Source: a virus
IMG/VR virus record: IMGVR_UViG_3300042090_000783
Location: 1 to 60,348 of that record
Direction: 5' to 3' (one strand)
Length of the DNA: 60,348 nt
Position numbers and translations under genes: made by a program. Under the pieces are notes generated by a model. It had not been told where the DNA came from. It saw only the letters and a list, made by a program, of their open reading frames with translations, and made no database searches. How positions within the stretch are numbered: position 1 is the stretch's first letter; the number at the start of each line of letters is the position of its first letter. Positions 46,882 to 56,062 of this stretch are shown here, one piece after another.

Positions 46882-47102
46882 ACCCCGCGCTCGCCCGCCG
46901 CACCCCGATCGCATCGCGCCACGCGATCCACGCGACCGAGTCCGGCCTCGTCGTGCTCGAGCTTTTCGATTGCGCCGGCCGTCCGATCGTCCGGTACGAG
47001 CGGCTGCCGGAGGGCGAGGCGCACGAGTTCATCGCGGCGTTCGAGGAGGCGTGGGCCGAGGCGCGGAGGGCGTATCACAGGCCGAGTTGGGAGAGGCGAT
47101 GA
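46878..47102 (+). CDS. Small early protein
   Basis: From a GTG at 46878 (GTGA overlap) the product is 74 residues (GLVVLELFDCAGRPIVRYER, then AHEFIAAFEEAWAEARR). Function is unknown. The longer open frame upstream lies inside other genes. Confidence 0.55.
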   Translation: MNPALARRTPIASRHAIHATESGLVVLELFDCAGRPIVRYERLPEGEAHEFIAAFEEAWAEARRAYHRPSWERR

Positions 47103-47554
47103 TGGGCGACGAGACCGCAATCCTGGATGCTGTCGTCGCTGCGCATCGCCCTGGCGCGCCGCCGACGATGGCCGACATCTGCGCGTCGCTCGATCATCTC
47201 GACCCGACGATCGTCGCAGCGTTCCTCGACAAGCTCGTCGCCGCCGACAAGATCGGCACCGGGCGTCGGCCGATTACCGGCAGCAAGGGAGCTTTCCGGC
47301 GCGTCTACTGGCCGACGGGGGCGATGGCGCAGCAGCCTGAACAGCGTCGCCGAGGGCGCCCACCAACACTTCGGCAGCCGGGCGAGCCCGAATCACCAAC
47401 GGGCGCGCCGCCAGCATGGAGCGACGATGCGTGGCAAGACGACAAGCCGCCGGGCTGGCTCGTCACGGAAGCGCGCATGACGAAAATCTACGCGGGCCGA
47501 CGATATCAGGACGTGCCGATGCGGCGTGTCTGGCGGCCGAGGAGCGCGGCGTGA
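47099..47554 (+). CDS. Winged-helix-like protein
   Basis: From the ATG at 47099 (ATGA overlap) the product is 151 residues. The N-terminal 75 residues look like a winged helix (ILDAVVAAHRPGAPPTMADI, then PTIVAAFLDKLVAADKIGTG, ending AFRRVYW). The rest is basic and Pro-rich, with a C-terminal AGRRYQDVPMRRVWRP. It probably binds DNA. Confidence 0.58.
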   Translation: MMGDETAILDAVVAAHRPGAPPTMADICASLDHLDPTIVAAFLDKLVAADKIGTGRRPITGSKGAFRRVYWPTGAMAQQPEQRRRGRPPTLRQPGEPESPTGAPPAWSDDAWQDDKPPGWLVTEARMTKIYAGRRYQDVPMRRVWRPRSAA

Positions 47555-47584
47555 TGAGCAACGAGGCGCGAGCTGCTGACGGCG

Positions 47585-47761
47585 GTGACGCTGTTGAGCG
47601 AAAGACTCAAGCTCCACGCGGCGATGTTGATGCCCAAAAACGTGCCGGTTGATGACGCCTACCGGGCGGTGGTCGCCTCGTGGGCCAGCACAGACGAAGC
47701 CCTCACCCGCGCCCGCGCCGCCCTCGAATCCCTCAACCCCACCAGCGGAGACAGGACATGA
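47585..47761 (+). CDS. Small helical protein, start uncertain
   Basis: From a GTG at 47585 the product is 58 residues (LSERLKLHAAMLMPKNVPVD, then WASTDEALTRARAALESLN). The frame has good coding character. Just upstream an ATG at 47554 overlaps the previous stop and reads MSNEA in another frame. Skipping one base near 47569 would join the two as MSNEA-ELLTAV. It is either a GTG start or a one-base frameshift. Confidence 0.5.
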   Translation: MTLLSERLKLHAAMLMPKNVPVDDAYRAVVASWASTDEALTRARAALESLNPTSGDRT

Positions 47762-47961
47762 CCGTCGACGAGTTGCGCAGGGCGCTGGAGGGTGTGCGGG
47801 GCGGTGTTGAGGTTGTGCGACGTGAGGCCGGAAACCTATGGGTGCAAGTTGAGCGGATCAGGGCCGCTCACCTATGCCATAGCCCCGACGATTTCGAATC
47901 GGTCGGGCATGAATGCGGCCCGGCAGACACGGGCGCCAAGCCCTATTTCGTGATCGATTGA
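47758..47961 (+). CDS. Small early protein
   Basis: The 67-residue product starts in ATGA overlap. It is helical and then polar (TVDELRRALEGVRGGVEVVR, with CHSPDDFESVGHECG). Two Cys and two His could bind metal. Function is unknown. Confidence 0.55.
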   Translation: MTVDELRRALEGVRGGVEVVRREAGNLWVQVERIRAAHLCHSPDDFESVGHECGPADTGAKPYFVID

Positions 47962-47978
47962 ACCAACGGAGACCCAAC

Positions 47979-48284
47979 ATGATCCGCACCATTGTCGTTG
48001 CCATCGCGCTCGCCGCCGCCCTCGCCGCCGCCCTCAACGGCATCGCGCTGGTATACGCCGAGCCGCCCCAGCCCTCAGCCGCCGACCTGCAGGCCCTCGC
48101 CGGTGTCATCCGTCAACAGCGCGACCAGAACGCCCAGGCCGCGAACGACGCCATCGCCGACCGCGCGGTGCTCCAGCAGCAGCTCGCCGCCGAGAGGGTG
48201 CGCGCAGCGGCGCTGGACAAGTATTGGGCGGATTATGTGGCGGGGCTGACGGCGCCGCCGCCGGCCGACGCTGCGGCGAAGTGA
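47979..48284 (+). CDS. Membrane-anchored or exported coiled-coil protein
   Basis: From the ATG at 47979 (ACGGAGAC upstream) the product is 101 residues. Residues 5-26 (IVVAIALAAALAAALNGIAL) are a signal anchor or signal peptide. The rest is Gln/Ala-rich and coiled-coil-like (AVLQQQLAAERVRAAALDKY). It may be a periplasmic phage protein. Function is unknown. Confidence 0.58.
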   Translation: MIRTIVVAIALAAALAAALNGIALVYAEPPQPSAADLQALAGVIRQQRDQNAQAANDAIADRAVLQQQLAAERVRAAALDKYWADYVAGLTAPPPADAAAK

Positions 48285-48886
48285 CGGGGAAAGACGATGG
48301 GGCAGCTTTGGCAAAGCGACGGGGGATACCGAAGATGACGAAGGTCGATGCTGATGTGCTGGGGCCGCCGCAGATCAGGCTCCAGCGCGGGGACGTCAAG
48401 CTGTCCCCCGAGACGCTGCTCGACGACAAGGGCGAGATCAGCCAGCCCTACCGGACGCGCGGCACGCTCCAGCGGCTCTACGAGGCCGGCACGATCACGG
48501 CCGAGATGCTGGCGGCCGGCGACCGGTTCCACGGCGATTTCATTCGGGCCGGCTTCGAGGGGTTGAAGGCGGCGGACATGGGCGGCGTGATCGGCGCCGG
48601 CCGTGGTGGTGGGGTCCCGTTTCAGCTTGTTGACGCCAGGGAATCGGTATGGGCGGCGCTCCAAGCCCTGGGCGGCATCGGCTCGCCGGCGGGGTGCTGC
48701 GCCTGGCAGGTGCTGGGCCGGGAAACGACGATCCAGGGCTGGGCGCAGGCGGAGGGGTGGCGGGGCCGACCTATCCACGTCCATACCGCGTCGGGCATCC
48801 TAATAGGGGCGCTCGGAGTGCTTGCCACACAATATGGCTTGACGCAGGTGGCCAGCTACCATAACGTTCCCCACCAAGTTCGATAG
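48281..48886 (+). CDS. DUF6456-like regulator before terminase
   Basis: From a GTG at 48281 (GTGA overlap) the product is 201 residues; an ATG at 48335 is an alternative. It contains TRGTLQRLYEAGTITAEMLA, then RFHGDFIRAGFEG, which is the DUF6456 pattern, and a C-terminal SPAGCCAWQVLGRETTIQGW and HTASGILIGALGVLA with an HTH look. It ends the early operon just before terminase, so a late-gene activator role is possible. Confidence 0.6.
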   Translation: MTGKDDGAALAKRRGIPKMTKVDADVLGPPQIRLQRGDVKLSPETLLDDKGEISQPYRTRGTLQRLYEAGTITAEMLAAGDRFHGDFIRAGFEGLKAADMGGVIGAGRGGGVPFQLVDARESVWAALQALGGIGSPAGCCAWQVLGRETTIQGWAQAEGWRGRPIHVHTASGILIGALGVLATQYGLTQVASYHNVPHQVR

Positions 48887-48888
48887 TT

Positions 48889-48918
48889 GCGCCCGCCCGG
48901 CCCCGCCGCGGCGGGCGC
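48889..48918 (+). terminator. GC-rich hairpin before terminase
   Basis: GCGCCCGCC (48889-48897) pairs perfectly with GGCGGGCGC (48910-48918) over a 12-base loop. Only cgtcgtttc follows, so it may be a weak terminator between early and late genes. The rest of 48919-49012 has no gene and could hold the late promoter or the packaging site. Confidence 0.45.
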
Positions 48919-49012
48919 CGTCGTTTCAGCCCTGGACAATTCCATGACTGCCAAGCCGCGCCGACGCGGCAACCGCGCGTTCTGAGCCGCCCACCACACC
49001 GGACCCTAGGAG

Positions 49013-49585
49013 ATGGCAACCAAGTGCGGCGCCAAGAACCGCGCCGGCCAGCCGTGTCAGAAATGGGCGATCAAGGGCAAGCGGCGCTGCGCCAACCATG
49101 GCGGCAAGAGCGTCGGGCCGCCGAAGGGCACTCGGAACAATCTTAAGCACGGCATCTACAGCAGCGGCCTGATGCCGGGCGAGGCTCAGATCTGGGGCGA
49201 CATTCCGGTCGGCTCGCTCGACGACGAAATCAAGCTCGCGAAGCTGCAGCTCCGGCGCGCTCTGATGGCGCAGCAGAAGATCAACGAGCAGCCCCGAACC
49301 GAGCGCGGCCTTGAAAACGATGCCGCGCCGGTCGGCATGGAGTTGTCGGAGATACGGGACGAACCGGTCCGCGAGAACAGCGGCGGCCGGACTGTCACAC
49401 ACAAGCGCCCGGACTATCGATCGGAAATCTATCGTCTCCTGGGCCGCGTCAAAGACCTCGAAGCGGCGCGCGCGCTGATCCTTCAGGCGAACGGCGGCGG
49501 CGGCGACGCGAAGACGCTGGCCGAAGAGCTCCGCGAGTTCCAGCGCGAAGCGGAGCGGGTGACGAGTGGCCCTGCTGACGCCTAG
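49013..49585 (+). CDS. terS: Terminase small subunit
   Basis: The 190-residue product has an N-terminal Cys/His motif (CGAKNRAGQPCQKW, then RCANHGGKS) and the characteristic GPPKGTRNNLKHGIYSSG. A helical C-terminal part is likely the oligomerisation and large-subunit-binding region. It is followed by the large subunit with a 20-base overlap. It would recognise the packaging site. Confidence 0.78.
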   Translation: MATKCGAKNRAGQPCQKWAIKGKRRCANHGGKSVGPPKGTRNNLKHGIYSSGLMPGEAQIWGDIPVGSLDDEIKLAKLQLRRALMAQQKINEQPRTERGLENDAAPVGMELSEIRDEPVRENSGGRTVTHKRPDYRSEIYRLLGRVKDLEAARALILQANGGGGDAKTLAEELREFQREAERVTSGPADA

Positions 49586-50885
49586 ATGGACGCCGTTGCG
49601 CGCGCACGCGGTGCAGCGCGCCTATTGGACGAGTCCGCACCGCTTCAACACGGTCCCGGCCGGGCGCCGATCGGGCAAGACCGAACTCGCCAAACGCAAG
49701 CTCGTGCTGCGGACCATCAAAGGGACCGACTTTGTCCGGCCGCGCTTCTTCGCCGGCGCGCCGACCAGGGACCAGGCGAAGCGCATCTATTGGGATGACC
49801 TGAAGGCCATGGTACCGCGCCGCTTCATGGCGAAGCCGCCCAGCGAAACCGAGCTGACCATCTGGCTGGTGAACGGCGGCGAGATGCACGTGATCGGCCT
49901 CGACAAGCCGGCAAGGATCGAGGGCGCGCCCTGGGACGGCGGCATCCTCGACGAATACGCCAACATGAAGCCTGGGGCCTGGCAGGAGAATGTCCTGCCG
50001 GCGCTGTCCGATCGCAAGGGCTGGTGCGATCTGATCGGCGTACCGGAGGGTCGGAACCACTATTACGAGGCCGACAAGAAGGCCAAGGCCTTCATGGCCG
50101 AGTTCGGCGCGGCGAGCGAGTGGGGATCGTTCCATTGGGTGTCGGCCGACATCCTGCCGCCGGAGGAGATCGCCGCGCGGCGCCTCGACATGGACCCGCT
50201 GACGTTTCAGCAGGAGTACGAGGCGAGCTTCATCAATTTCGAGGGCCGGGCCTATTACCCGTTCCTGGAATCGACGCACTGCGCCAGGCTCGACTACATC
50301 CCATCGGTGCCGCTGGCGTTCTGTTTCGACTTCAACGTCGATCCGGGCATCGCCGTCATCGTCCAGGAGCAATTGCTGCCGTCGGGCGAGGTCGGCACCG
50401 CGGTCATCGGCGAGGTGCACATCCCGCGCAACAGCAACACGCCGGCGGTTTGCCGGAAGCTGATCGCGGATTGGGGCCACCACGCGGGACGCGTCACATG
50501 CTATGGCGACGCGACCGGCGGTGCGCGCGGCACGGCGCAGGTGGCGGGCTCCGACTGGGACATCATCCGCGACGAGTTGCGGCCGACCTTCGGCGAGCGG
50601 CTGCGTTTCCTGGTGCCGGCCGCCAACCCGCCTGAGCGCTCGCGCATCAACGCCGTCAACACGCGGCTGCTGAGTGGCGCGGGCGCCATACGCCTGATGG
50701 TCGACCCGGCCAAGGCGCCCAATGTCGTGAAGGATTTCGAGGGTGTGTCGCTGCTCAAGGGCGGTTCCGGCGAGATCGACAAGAAGGCTGATCCGATGCT
50801 GACGCACTTGACCGACGGGCTCGGCTACTACGTCGTGCGCGAGTTCCCGATCGGCGAGCCGAGCATCACCTTCGGCGCGCACTGA
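49566..50885 (+). CDS. terL: Terminase large subunit
   Basis: From a GTG at 49566 the product is 439 residues. The ATPase has an atypical Walker A AGRRSGKTELAK near residue 33 and Walker B DGGILDEYANMKP. The RNase H-like nuclease has Asp motifs in FCFDFNVDPG, TCYGDATGG and a late HLTDGLGYYV. It powers DNA packaging and cuts the concatemer. Packaging type (cos or headful) is not evident, and the terminal overlap of the window does not prove either. Confidence 0.92.
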   Translation: MALLTPRWTPLRAHAVQRAYWTSPHRFNTVPAGRRSGKTELAKRKLVLRTIKGTDFVRPRFFAGAPTRDQAKRIYWDDLKAMVPRRFMAKPPSETELTIWLVNGGEMHVIGLDKPARIEGAPWDGGILDEYANMKPGAWQENVLPALSDRKGWCDLIGVPEGRNHYYEADKKAKAFMAEFGAASEWGSFHWVSADILPPEEIAARRLDMDPLTFQQEYEASFINFEGRAYYPFLESTHCARLDYIPSVPLAFCFDFNVDPGIAVIVQEQLLPSGEVGTAVIGEVHIPRNSNTPAVCRKLIADWGHHAGRVTCYGDATGGARGTAQVAGSDWDIIRDELRPTFGERLRFLVPAANPPERSRINAVNTRLLSGAGAIRLMVDPAKAPNVVKDFEGVSLLKGGSGEIDKKADPMLTHLTDGLGYYVVREFPIGEPSITFGAH

Positions 50886-50892
50886 TCCCGCA

Positions 50893-52221
50893 ATGGCATT
50901 GCTGCACCAGCGGCCCCGCCCATCGCTCTGGCGCCGCGCCTGGCAGAGCTTCGCGCTCCGCGCCGGCCGGCGACGGATGGAGCCGCAGCGCAAGACCGAC
51001 ATCTATGCTCGCCTCAAACAGATCGGGTCGTGGAACCTTCGGGACAGCCGGCCGACCATCAAGCCGGTGCCCGCCAATCTCCGGTATTTCAGCCGGACGC
51101 CGTACGCGACGCGTGCCATCTCGCTTTATTCGCGTCCGATTTCGATGCTCGACTGGCAGGTCGTGCCGCGCGAGGGCGTGAAAGAGAACTCGGAGATCAA
51201 GCGTCAGATCGAGATCGCGACGGCCTGCCTGCACAGTCCGAACCACGATGACTCGCTGGTCTCGCTACTGCAGCAGATCGTCGAGGACATCTGCGTGTGT
51301 GGCGCCGGCGCGATCGAGCAACAGCCCGGCGGCGATAAGATCCGCCCCCTGTGGCTTTGGCCAGTCGACGCGCTGTCGATCCAGATCTACGCAGATTGGG
51401 ACGGCGATGCGAATCGGCCGCGATATTGCCAGACCTACGGCTACGGCAATGTCGGCGTGGCCCAGGGCAAGGATTTGCTCAACCGCGAGCTGATCTACAT
51501 GCGGGAGCGGCCGACCACCGATACCCCGTTTGCCGTCGGCGCGCTTGAGGTGGCTTTCCAGACGATCAACCGCCAGCTCGGCGTCGCCGAGTATTCGGGC
51601 AACGTCGCGGCCAACGCTCATCCGGCCAACATCCTCTGGATGAAGGGCGCGAGCGTCGACGAGCGCGAGGCGTTCCGGGCCTATTGGCGCAACGAGATCG
51701 AGGGACAGGGCCAGGTGCCGATCGTCGGCAGCGAGGACGCCAAGGTCCTGGCGCTTCGCGAGGCGACCGACAACGGTCTCTTCCTGAAATACCAGCAATT
51801 CGTCATCCGCGAGATAGCGACCGCTTTCGGGATCAGCCCGCAGAACCTCGGCATCGAAGCTGACGTAAACCGCAACACGTCGGAGGTCGCGGAAGATCGG
51901 GACTGGGACCTCGGCATCAAGCCGATGGCGAAGATGATCGCGCGGTACATCAATCGCGAAGCCATCTGGGGGTCGCTCGGCTTCTCTCAGATCGAGCTCA
52001 CGCCCGGCGGCCTCGATCGAGAGGACGAAAAGGCGTCGGCCGACATCTTCAAGATCGAGTACGAGGGGAATGCGATCACCCCGAACGAATATCGGGCGCG
52101 CCGCAACCTGCCGCCGCTCGAAAGCGCGTGGGGCGACATGGTCTATGCGGATGCTCAGATCGCGATCAAGGGCGCGCAGGGCGCCAAGCAAGTCAACCCC
52201 GACCTGGTCGACAAGGAGTAA
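50893..52221 (+). CDS. Portal protein
   Basis: The 442-residue product lies directly after terminase. Features of HK97-type portals are LRYFSRTPYATRAISLYSRP, then LVSLLQQIVEDICVCGAGAI, then IREIATAFGISPQNLGIEA and a C-terminal YEGNAITPNEYRARRNLPPL, the typical portal stretch before the crown. It forms the dodecameric DNA gate. Confidence 0.88.
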   Translation: MALLHQRPRPSLWRRAWQSFALRAGRRRMEPQRKTDIYARLKQIGSWNLRDSRPTIKPVPANLRYFSRTPYATRAISLYSRPISMLDWQVVPREGVKENSEIKRQIEIATACLHSPNHDDSLVSLLQQIVEDICVCGAGAIEQQPGGDKIRPLWLWPVDALSIQIYADWDGDANRPRYCQTYGYGNVGVAQGKDLLNRELIYMRERPTTDTPFAVGALEVAFQTINRQLGVAEYSGNVAANAHPANILWMKGASVDEREAFRAYWRNEIEGQGQVPIVGSEDAKVLALREATDNGLFLKYQQFVIREIATAFGISPQNLGIEADVNRNTSEVAEDRDWDLGIKPMAKMIARYINREAIWGSLGFSQIELTPGGLDREDEKASADIFKIEYEGNAITPNEYRARRNLPPLESAWGDMVYADAQIAIKGAQGAKQVNPDLVDKE

Positions 52222-52226
52222 TCGCC

Positions 52227-52535
52227 ATGGGTTTTGACCTTCACACGGTCGAGGTTCCGAACGGCAGCTCGCCGCTGTCAAACCCCGATCGCATCAAGCT
52301 GGCGCCGCTCATGGGCGTGGCGACCACGGCTGCGGCCAGCGAGGGCGCCGCGGTCACGGTCGCGGTGAGCGGCCTCGAGCTGCCGGCGACCTATGGCGTC
52401 GTGGCGACCCCGAGCCAGCCGGCGCTCGTCTCGGTCGGCAGCAAGACCAACACCGGCTTCACCGTGACGCTCACCCCGCCGTCCGCGACCGTCACGCTCT
52501 CGGCCGGCACGGTCGACATCCTCGTGATGGCCTGA
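52227..52535 (+). CDS. Small beta-rich head protein
   Basis: The 102-residue product starts at the ATG 52227. It is Thr/Val-rich and beta-sheet-like (GLELPATYGVVATPSQPALV, then TVTLTPPSATVTLSAGTVDI). It may be a head decoration or minor capsid protein. Function is inferred from position. Confidence 0.5.
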   Translation: MGFDLHTVEVPNGSSPLSNPDRIKLAPLMGVATTAAASEGAAVTVAVSGLELPATYGVVATPSQPALVSVGSKTNTGFTVTLTPPSATVTLSAGTVDILVMA

Positions 52536-52573
52536 CCGGGTACCGCGCAATCCCACCCTGAGAGGAGCTTTCC

Positions 52574-52783
52574 ATGGGCGTTCGCACCAATATTCTCGCT
52601 ATCACCCCGCTTTCTGCCGAGACGTCGACCTGCGCCACCAACGGCCAGGATCTGCCTGGCATGCTCAACTTCGCGGCCGAAAAGGTCGCCGACGCGATCC
52701 AGGTGCTGAACGCCATCAACGATTTCATTCCGGCGGGGTCGAACAAGACCGCGATCGGGACTGCGATCACCGCGCTGACCTGA
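52574..52783 (+). CDS. Small head-region protein
   Basis: The 69-residue product has AGGAG before the ATG. It is mostly helical (GMLNFAAEKVADAIQVLNAI). No family was recognised. Position suggests a minor head protein. Confidence 0.5.
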   Translation: MGVRTNILAITPLSAETSTCATNGQDLPGMLNFAAEKVADAIQVLNAINDFIPAGSNKTAIGTAITALT

Positions 52784-52788
52784 CGATC

Positions 52789-53136
52789 ATGGCTAAGGGT
52801 AAGCGGCGGCCGAAGGGTGCCGCGGGCGAGACCGGATCGACCGGCGCCGCAGCCGCGCCCGGCGCCGTCGAAGACATCGTCGCCGCGGAAGACACCTCGG
52901 CGGCGTTTGACGCGTCGGTCCAGGATCAGCCGTCCAACCCTCCGCCAGCGCCGTTGCATGTGCGGATCGCGCAGATGGTCCGCGCCACCGAACGGACCGC
53001 TCCCGCCGAAAGCGCTGCGCTCCATCACGTCCTAGTCGACCTGCAAGCCGCCCGACGCAAGGCCGCGCACGGGCTGGCCGAGCATGTCGTTACGCCTGTG
53101 GCGCGGGCTCTCCTCCTCGAGATCGAGACGCTCTAG
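52789..53136 (+). CDS. Small head-region protein
   Basis: The 115-residue product has a basic, Ala/Gly-rich N-terminal 45 residues and a helical C-terminus (ALHHVLVDLQAARRKAAHGL). It lies between portal and protease. A morphogenesis or scaffold role is possible. Confidence 0.48.
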   Translation: MAKGKRRPKGAAGETGSTGAAAAPGAVEDIVAAEDTSAAFDASVQDQPSNPPPAPLHVRIAQMVRATERTAPAESAALHHVLVDLQAARRKAAHGLAEHVVTPVARALLLEIETL

Positions 53137-53145
53137 GCCCTCCCC

Positions 53146-54567
53146 ATGCCCCTGACCAAGGAACAGCGGAACGGGCTGCCGCCCGAGATGTTCGCCGTTC
53201 CGGGCAAGCGCAAGCTGCCGATCCACGACGACGAGCACACACGGCTCGCCTGGGACATGGTCGACAACACGAAGGGGCTGACCGACGCCGAGCGCGTCGA
53301 GGCGCGCCGGCGCATCAAGGCGCGGGCCAAGGAACTCGGCATCGACACGAGCGATTGGGACAAGCGGCTCCAGCATGCCGCAGTTCTGTCGCTCTTCGCT
53401 ATGTCGCTCGAACTGCCGGACATAGAGGATCATCCGAACCGGATGCCGTTCTCCGGCGTGCTGACCCGGATCGACACGCCGTCCGACCAGGCCGTCGGCG
53501 GCTCCGGCGGCAAGCGGACCTATCTGCCGCACGCGGTGGCCGAGAAGGCGCTGCCGTCGCTGCTCGGTATGCCGATCGACTTCACGCCCAACTTCGATGG
53601 GCACGACGTCAAGCGGAAGATCGGAACGATCACCGCCGCGACGATCGAAGGTGACGCTCTGAAGATCGAGGGCTTTTTCTACGCTGCGGACTTTCCGCAG
53701 GAATGCGAGCGCATCAAGGTCGAGAAAGAGGCCCTGGGGTTCTCCTACGAGATCCAGGCTCAAACTCTGCCCATGGGCCGCGACCTGCTTCAGATCGTCG
53801 GCGGGACGTTCACCGGCGCGGCCGTCCTCTACAAGGACAAAGCGGCCTACCAATCCACATCTTTGGCAGCCCGCGGGGCTGAGGAGATCGACATGACGAA
53901 AGAAGAGCTCGAGGCCCTGCTCGCCGCCGCGATGGGTCCGATCAACACGCAGATCGCCACCCTGGGCGCATCGCTCGAGGCGCTGAAGGCCAGCGCCGCC
54001 GCGCCGCTCCAGGCGAACAAGGACATGCGCGAGCGGATCGCGCCGCACGCTGCCCGCCTGCGCGACTGCGCCGCGTCGATGGAAGCGGCCGGCATCGGCC
54101 TTCACTCCGAGCATGGCCACGTCCGCGTGCTGCACCACATGGCGGCGCACATGGAGGCGGCCGCGGCCCGCGGCGAGGTGCCATACATCTACCGCGATCA
54201 CGACTGGACGTTCCGCGCCGGCGCCGACAACCGCTCCGCCGCGATCGGGCCCCTCAAGATCGAGGAGAGCCCCGCGTTCAAGGAACTGGCGAAGCAGATC
54301 ACCGACTTGTCGGCGTCGATCGGCACGCAGCTCGCCGACCTGAAGGCGGCAGCCTTCAAGGCGGCCGAGGCACCAGCGCGCAAGACCGTCTCGGCCGAAT
54401 CCCTGCAACTCCTCGCCAAGGGGGGGATCGCTGAGGCTCCGAAAGACCCCATGACCGAGCATGCGGTCGACAAGATGCTCGAGGCCGCGGGCATCACCAG
54501 CACGGAGAAGCGCATCGCCGCGAAGCTCCAGCTCGCCCGCGACGGCCTGATGGTCCGCGCTCACTGA
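53146..54567 (+). CDS. Fused prohead protease-scaffold protein
   Basis: The 473-residue product has three parts. Residues 1-65 carry LPIHDDEHTRLAWDMVDNTK, a conserved leader seen in phage protease fusions. Residues 75-255 look like the protease core (MPFSGVLTRIDTPSDQAVGG, then GHDVKRKIGTIT, then FPQECERIKVEKEALGFSYE). Residues 260-473 are helical and scaffold-like. Cleavage would release the scaffold. Catalytic residues cannot be fixed by eye. Confidence 0.65.
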   Translation: MPLTKEQRNGLPPEMFAVPGKRKLPIHDDEHTRLAWDMVDNTKGLTDAERVEARRRIKARAKELGIDTSDWDKRLQHAAVLSLFAMSLELPDIEDHPNRMPFSGVLTRIDTPSDQAVGGSGGKRTYLPHAVAEKALPSLLGMPIDFTPNFDGHDVKRKIGTITAATIEGDALKIEGFFYAADFPQECERIKVEKEALGFSYEIQAQTLPMGRDLLQIVGGTFTGAAVLYKDKAAYQSTSLAARGAEEIDMTKEELEALLAAAMGPINTQIATLGASLEALKASAAAPLQANKDMRERIAPHAARLRDCAASMEAAGIGLHSEHGHVRVLHHMAAHMEAAAARGEVPYIYRDHDWTFRAGADNRSAAIGPLKIEESPAFKELAKQITDLSASIGTQLADLKAAAFKAAEAPARKTVSAESLQLLAKGGIAEAPKDPMTEHAVDKMLEAAGITSTEKRIAAKLQLARDGLMVRAH

Positions 54568-54607
54568 CCGCGGCGCCCGCCCCACGACGCACAGAAGGAT
54601 CACCGAC

Positions 54608-55642
54608 ATGAACCGTTCCACTCGTTGGCAGGCCGAGGCCGTGGGCTTCGACCATCCGGCCGTCGTCCAGCTTATGGCGGCGGCCGACTACAGCGGCCCA
54701 GGTGCACTCGAGGTGCCGGTGTTCGAGCGCGAGATCGTCGACATCATTCGCCGCGAATCGGTGGCGCTCGAACGCACCTCGCATGTGCCGGCAACCGGCC
54801 ATCCGCATCGCTATTTTGAGCAGACCGCCATTGCACAGGGCGCTCCGACCGACCCGCGCAACATCTCGGCGACCCCGACTGGTCCCACCCGCCAGGAGCG
54901 CGCCGCCTTCATCAAGGCGACCGTGGCGCAGAGCAACCTGTCGCTGTTCGACCGCGACGTCACGGAGCAGCAAGGCCAGTTTGCCGCGCTCCAGGCGAAG
55001 GACGTCGAGGATATCATTTCCGGTATCGTCGTCACCCGCGCCCAGATGTTCTGGGCGGGCACCGACACGTCGCTCCTCATTCCGACGACGCTCCAGTGGG
55101 TCGGCGCGCTAGAACAGATCACGCTGCAGGCGACGATCCCATTCGGCTCGTCCATCATCGACGGCCTCAAGACGATGGTCGCGGAGATGGTGGCCGACAC
55201 GGCGCACAGCGCGACCTTCAAACCGCGCCCGACGGCGATCTATCTGAACCCGCTTCTGATCGACAAGATCGAGAAGGAAGCGAAGGCATCACACATCGAG
55301 TTGAAGACGATGAACGTCACGGTTGGCGTGTCGGTCAAGGCGATCGCCACGCAAGCCGGCGACCTTCCCCTGATCCCCGACCCCTATATGCCGACGGATA
55401 CCGCCGCGAAATACGGCTTCAACGCGCCAGCCAGCGGCTACAGCAACTATTACGCCGTGATCACAACCGAGAACCTCCTCGAGATCCCCTATATCGGCAA
55501 GGGAACCGAGGGCAAGCCGCGCATCTTCCAGCTCGGCCTGGTCGGCAATCTGTCGGGCCAGTTCGTCGGCGTTCAGTTCGACGCGCTGGTGGTCAAGGGC
55601 TACTCCTATGCTCACGCTACGGTCGCCGTCGTCGGCACCTGA
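54608..55642 (+). CDS. Major capsid protein
   Basis: The 344-residue product follows the protease-scaffold gene. It has an HK97-like organisation: an N-arm, TGHPHRYFEQT, QEQ-type helix (DRDVTEQQGQFAALQAKDVE), and a C-terminal P-domain strand (GQFVGVQFDALVVKGYSYAH). AGAAGGA precedes the ATG. The gene is large and in the expected place, so the call is strong despite no alignment. Confidence 0.82.
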   Translation: MNRSTRWQAEAVGFDHPAVVQLMAAADYSGPGALEVPVFEREIVDIIRRESVALERTSHVPATGHPHRYFEQTAIAQGAPTDPRNISATPTGPTRQERAAFIKATVAQSNLSLFDRDVTEQQGQFAALQAKDVEDIISGIVVTRAQMFWAGTDTSLLIPTTLQWVGALEQITLQATIPFGSSIIDGLKTMVAEMVADTAHSATFKPRPTAIYLNPLLIDKIEKEAKASHIELKTMNVTVGVSVKAIATQAGDLPLIPDPYMPTDTAAKYGFNAPASGYSNYYAVITTENLLEIPYIGKGTEGKPRIFQLGLVGNLSGQFVGVQFDALVVKGYSYAHATVAVVGT

Positions 55643-55724
55643 CGCGCCTGACCCCTCTATCTCGGCCTGATTTGTCACGACCGCCGGCAACCCCGGCGGC
55701 CCTTCCTTTGCTCAAGGGGTAGCG

Positions 55725-56042
55725 ATGAAGCTCTATCTGCCGAACAGCCAGCGCGATCACCTGATGTTTCTGACGCCTGGCAATGAGAGCGAGGCATCGG
55801 ACTTCTGGATCAGGGACGAGAAGGGCGATCCGGCCCCGCGCCAGTTCACCGTGCGGTTCGTCGCCGGCGTCGCCGACATGAGCCGGCATCCATCGGCGCT
55901 CGCCAAATACATGCTCGACAAGGGTCTCGCGCGGAAGACGCCGCCGCTCATCGTCATGCCGTCGGCCCAGGCGATCCAGCCGGAAGCACGCCCGCGCAAT
56001 CACCGGATCCTGGGCGACGACTATCACGGCACGACGGCCTGA
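55725..56042 (+). CDS. Small post-capsid protein
   Basis: The 105-residue product (ATG 55725) begins LYLPNSQRDHLMFLTPGNES. It lies between capsid and neck genes. A GC-rich hairpin without a T tract (gccgg/ccggc near 55684-55698) lies before it. Function is unknown. Confidence 0.5.
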   Translation: MKLYLPNSQRDHLMFLTPGNESEASDFWIRDEKGDPAPRQFTVRFVAGVADMSRHPSALAKYMLDKGLARKTPPLIVMPSAQAIQPEARPRNHRILGDDYHGTTA

Positions 56043-56062
56043 TCTGACGGCGGAGACGCTCC

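Noticed and set aside
49449-51002. Long minus-strand ORF opposite terminase
   Set aside because: Shadow of the terminase and portal genes with no independent features.
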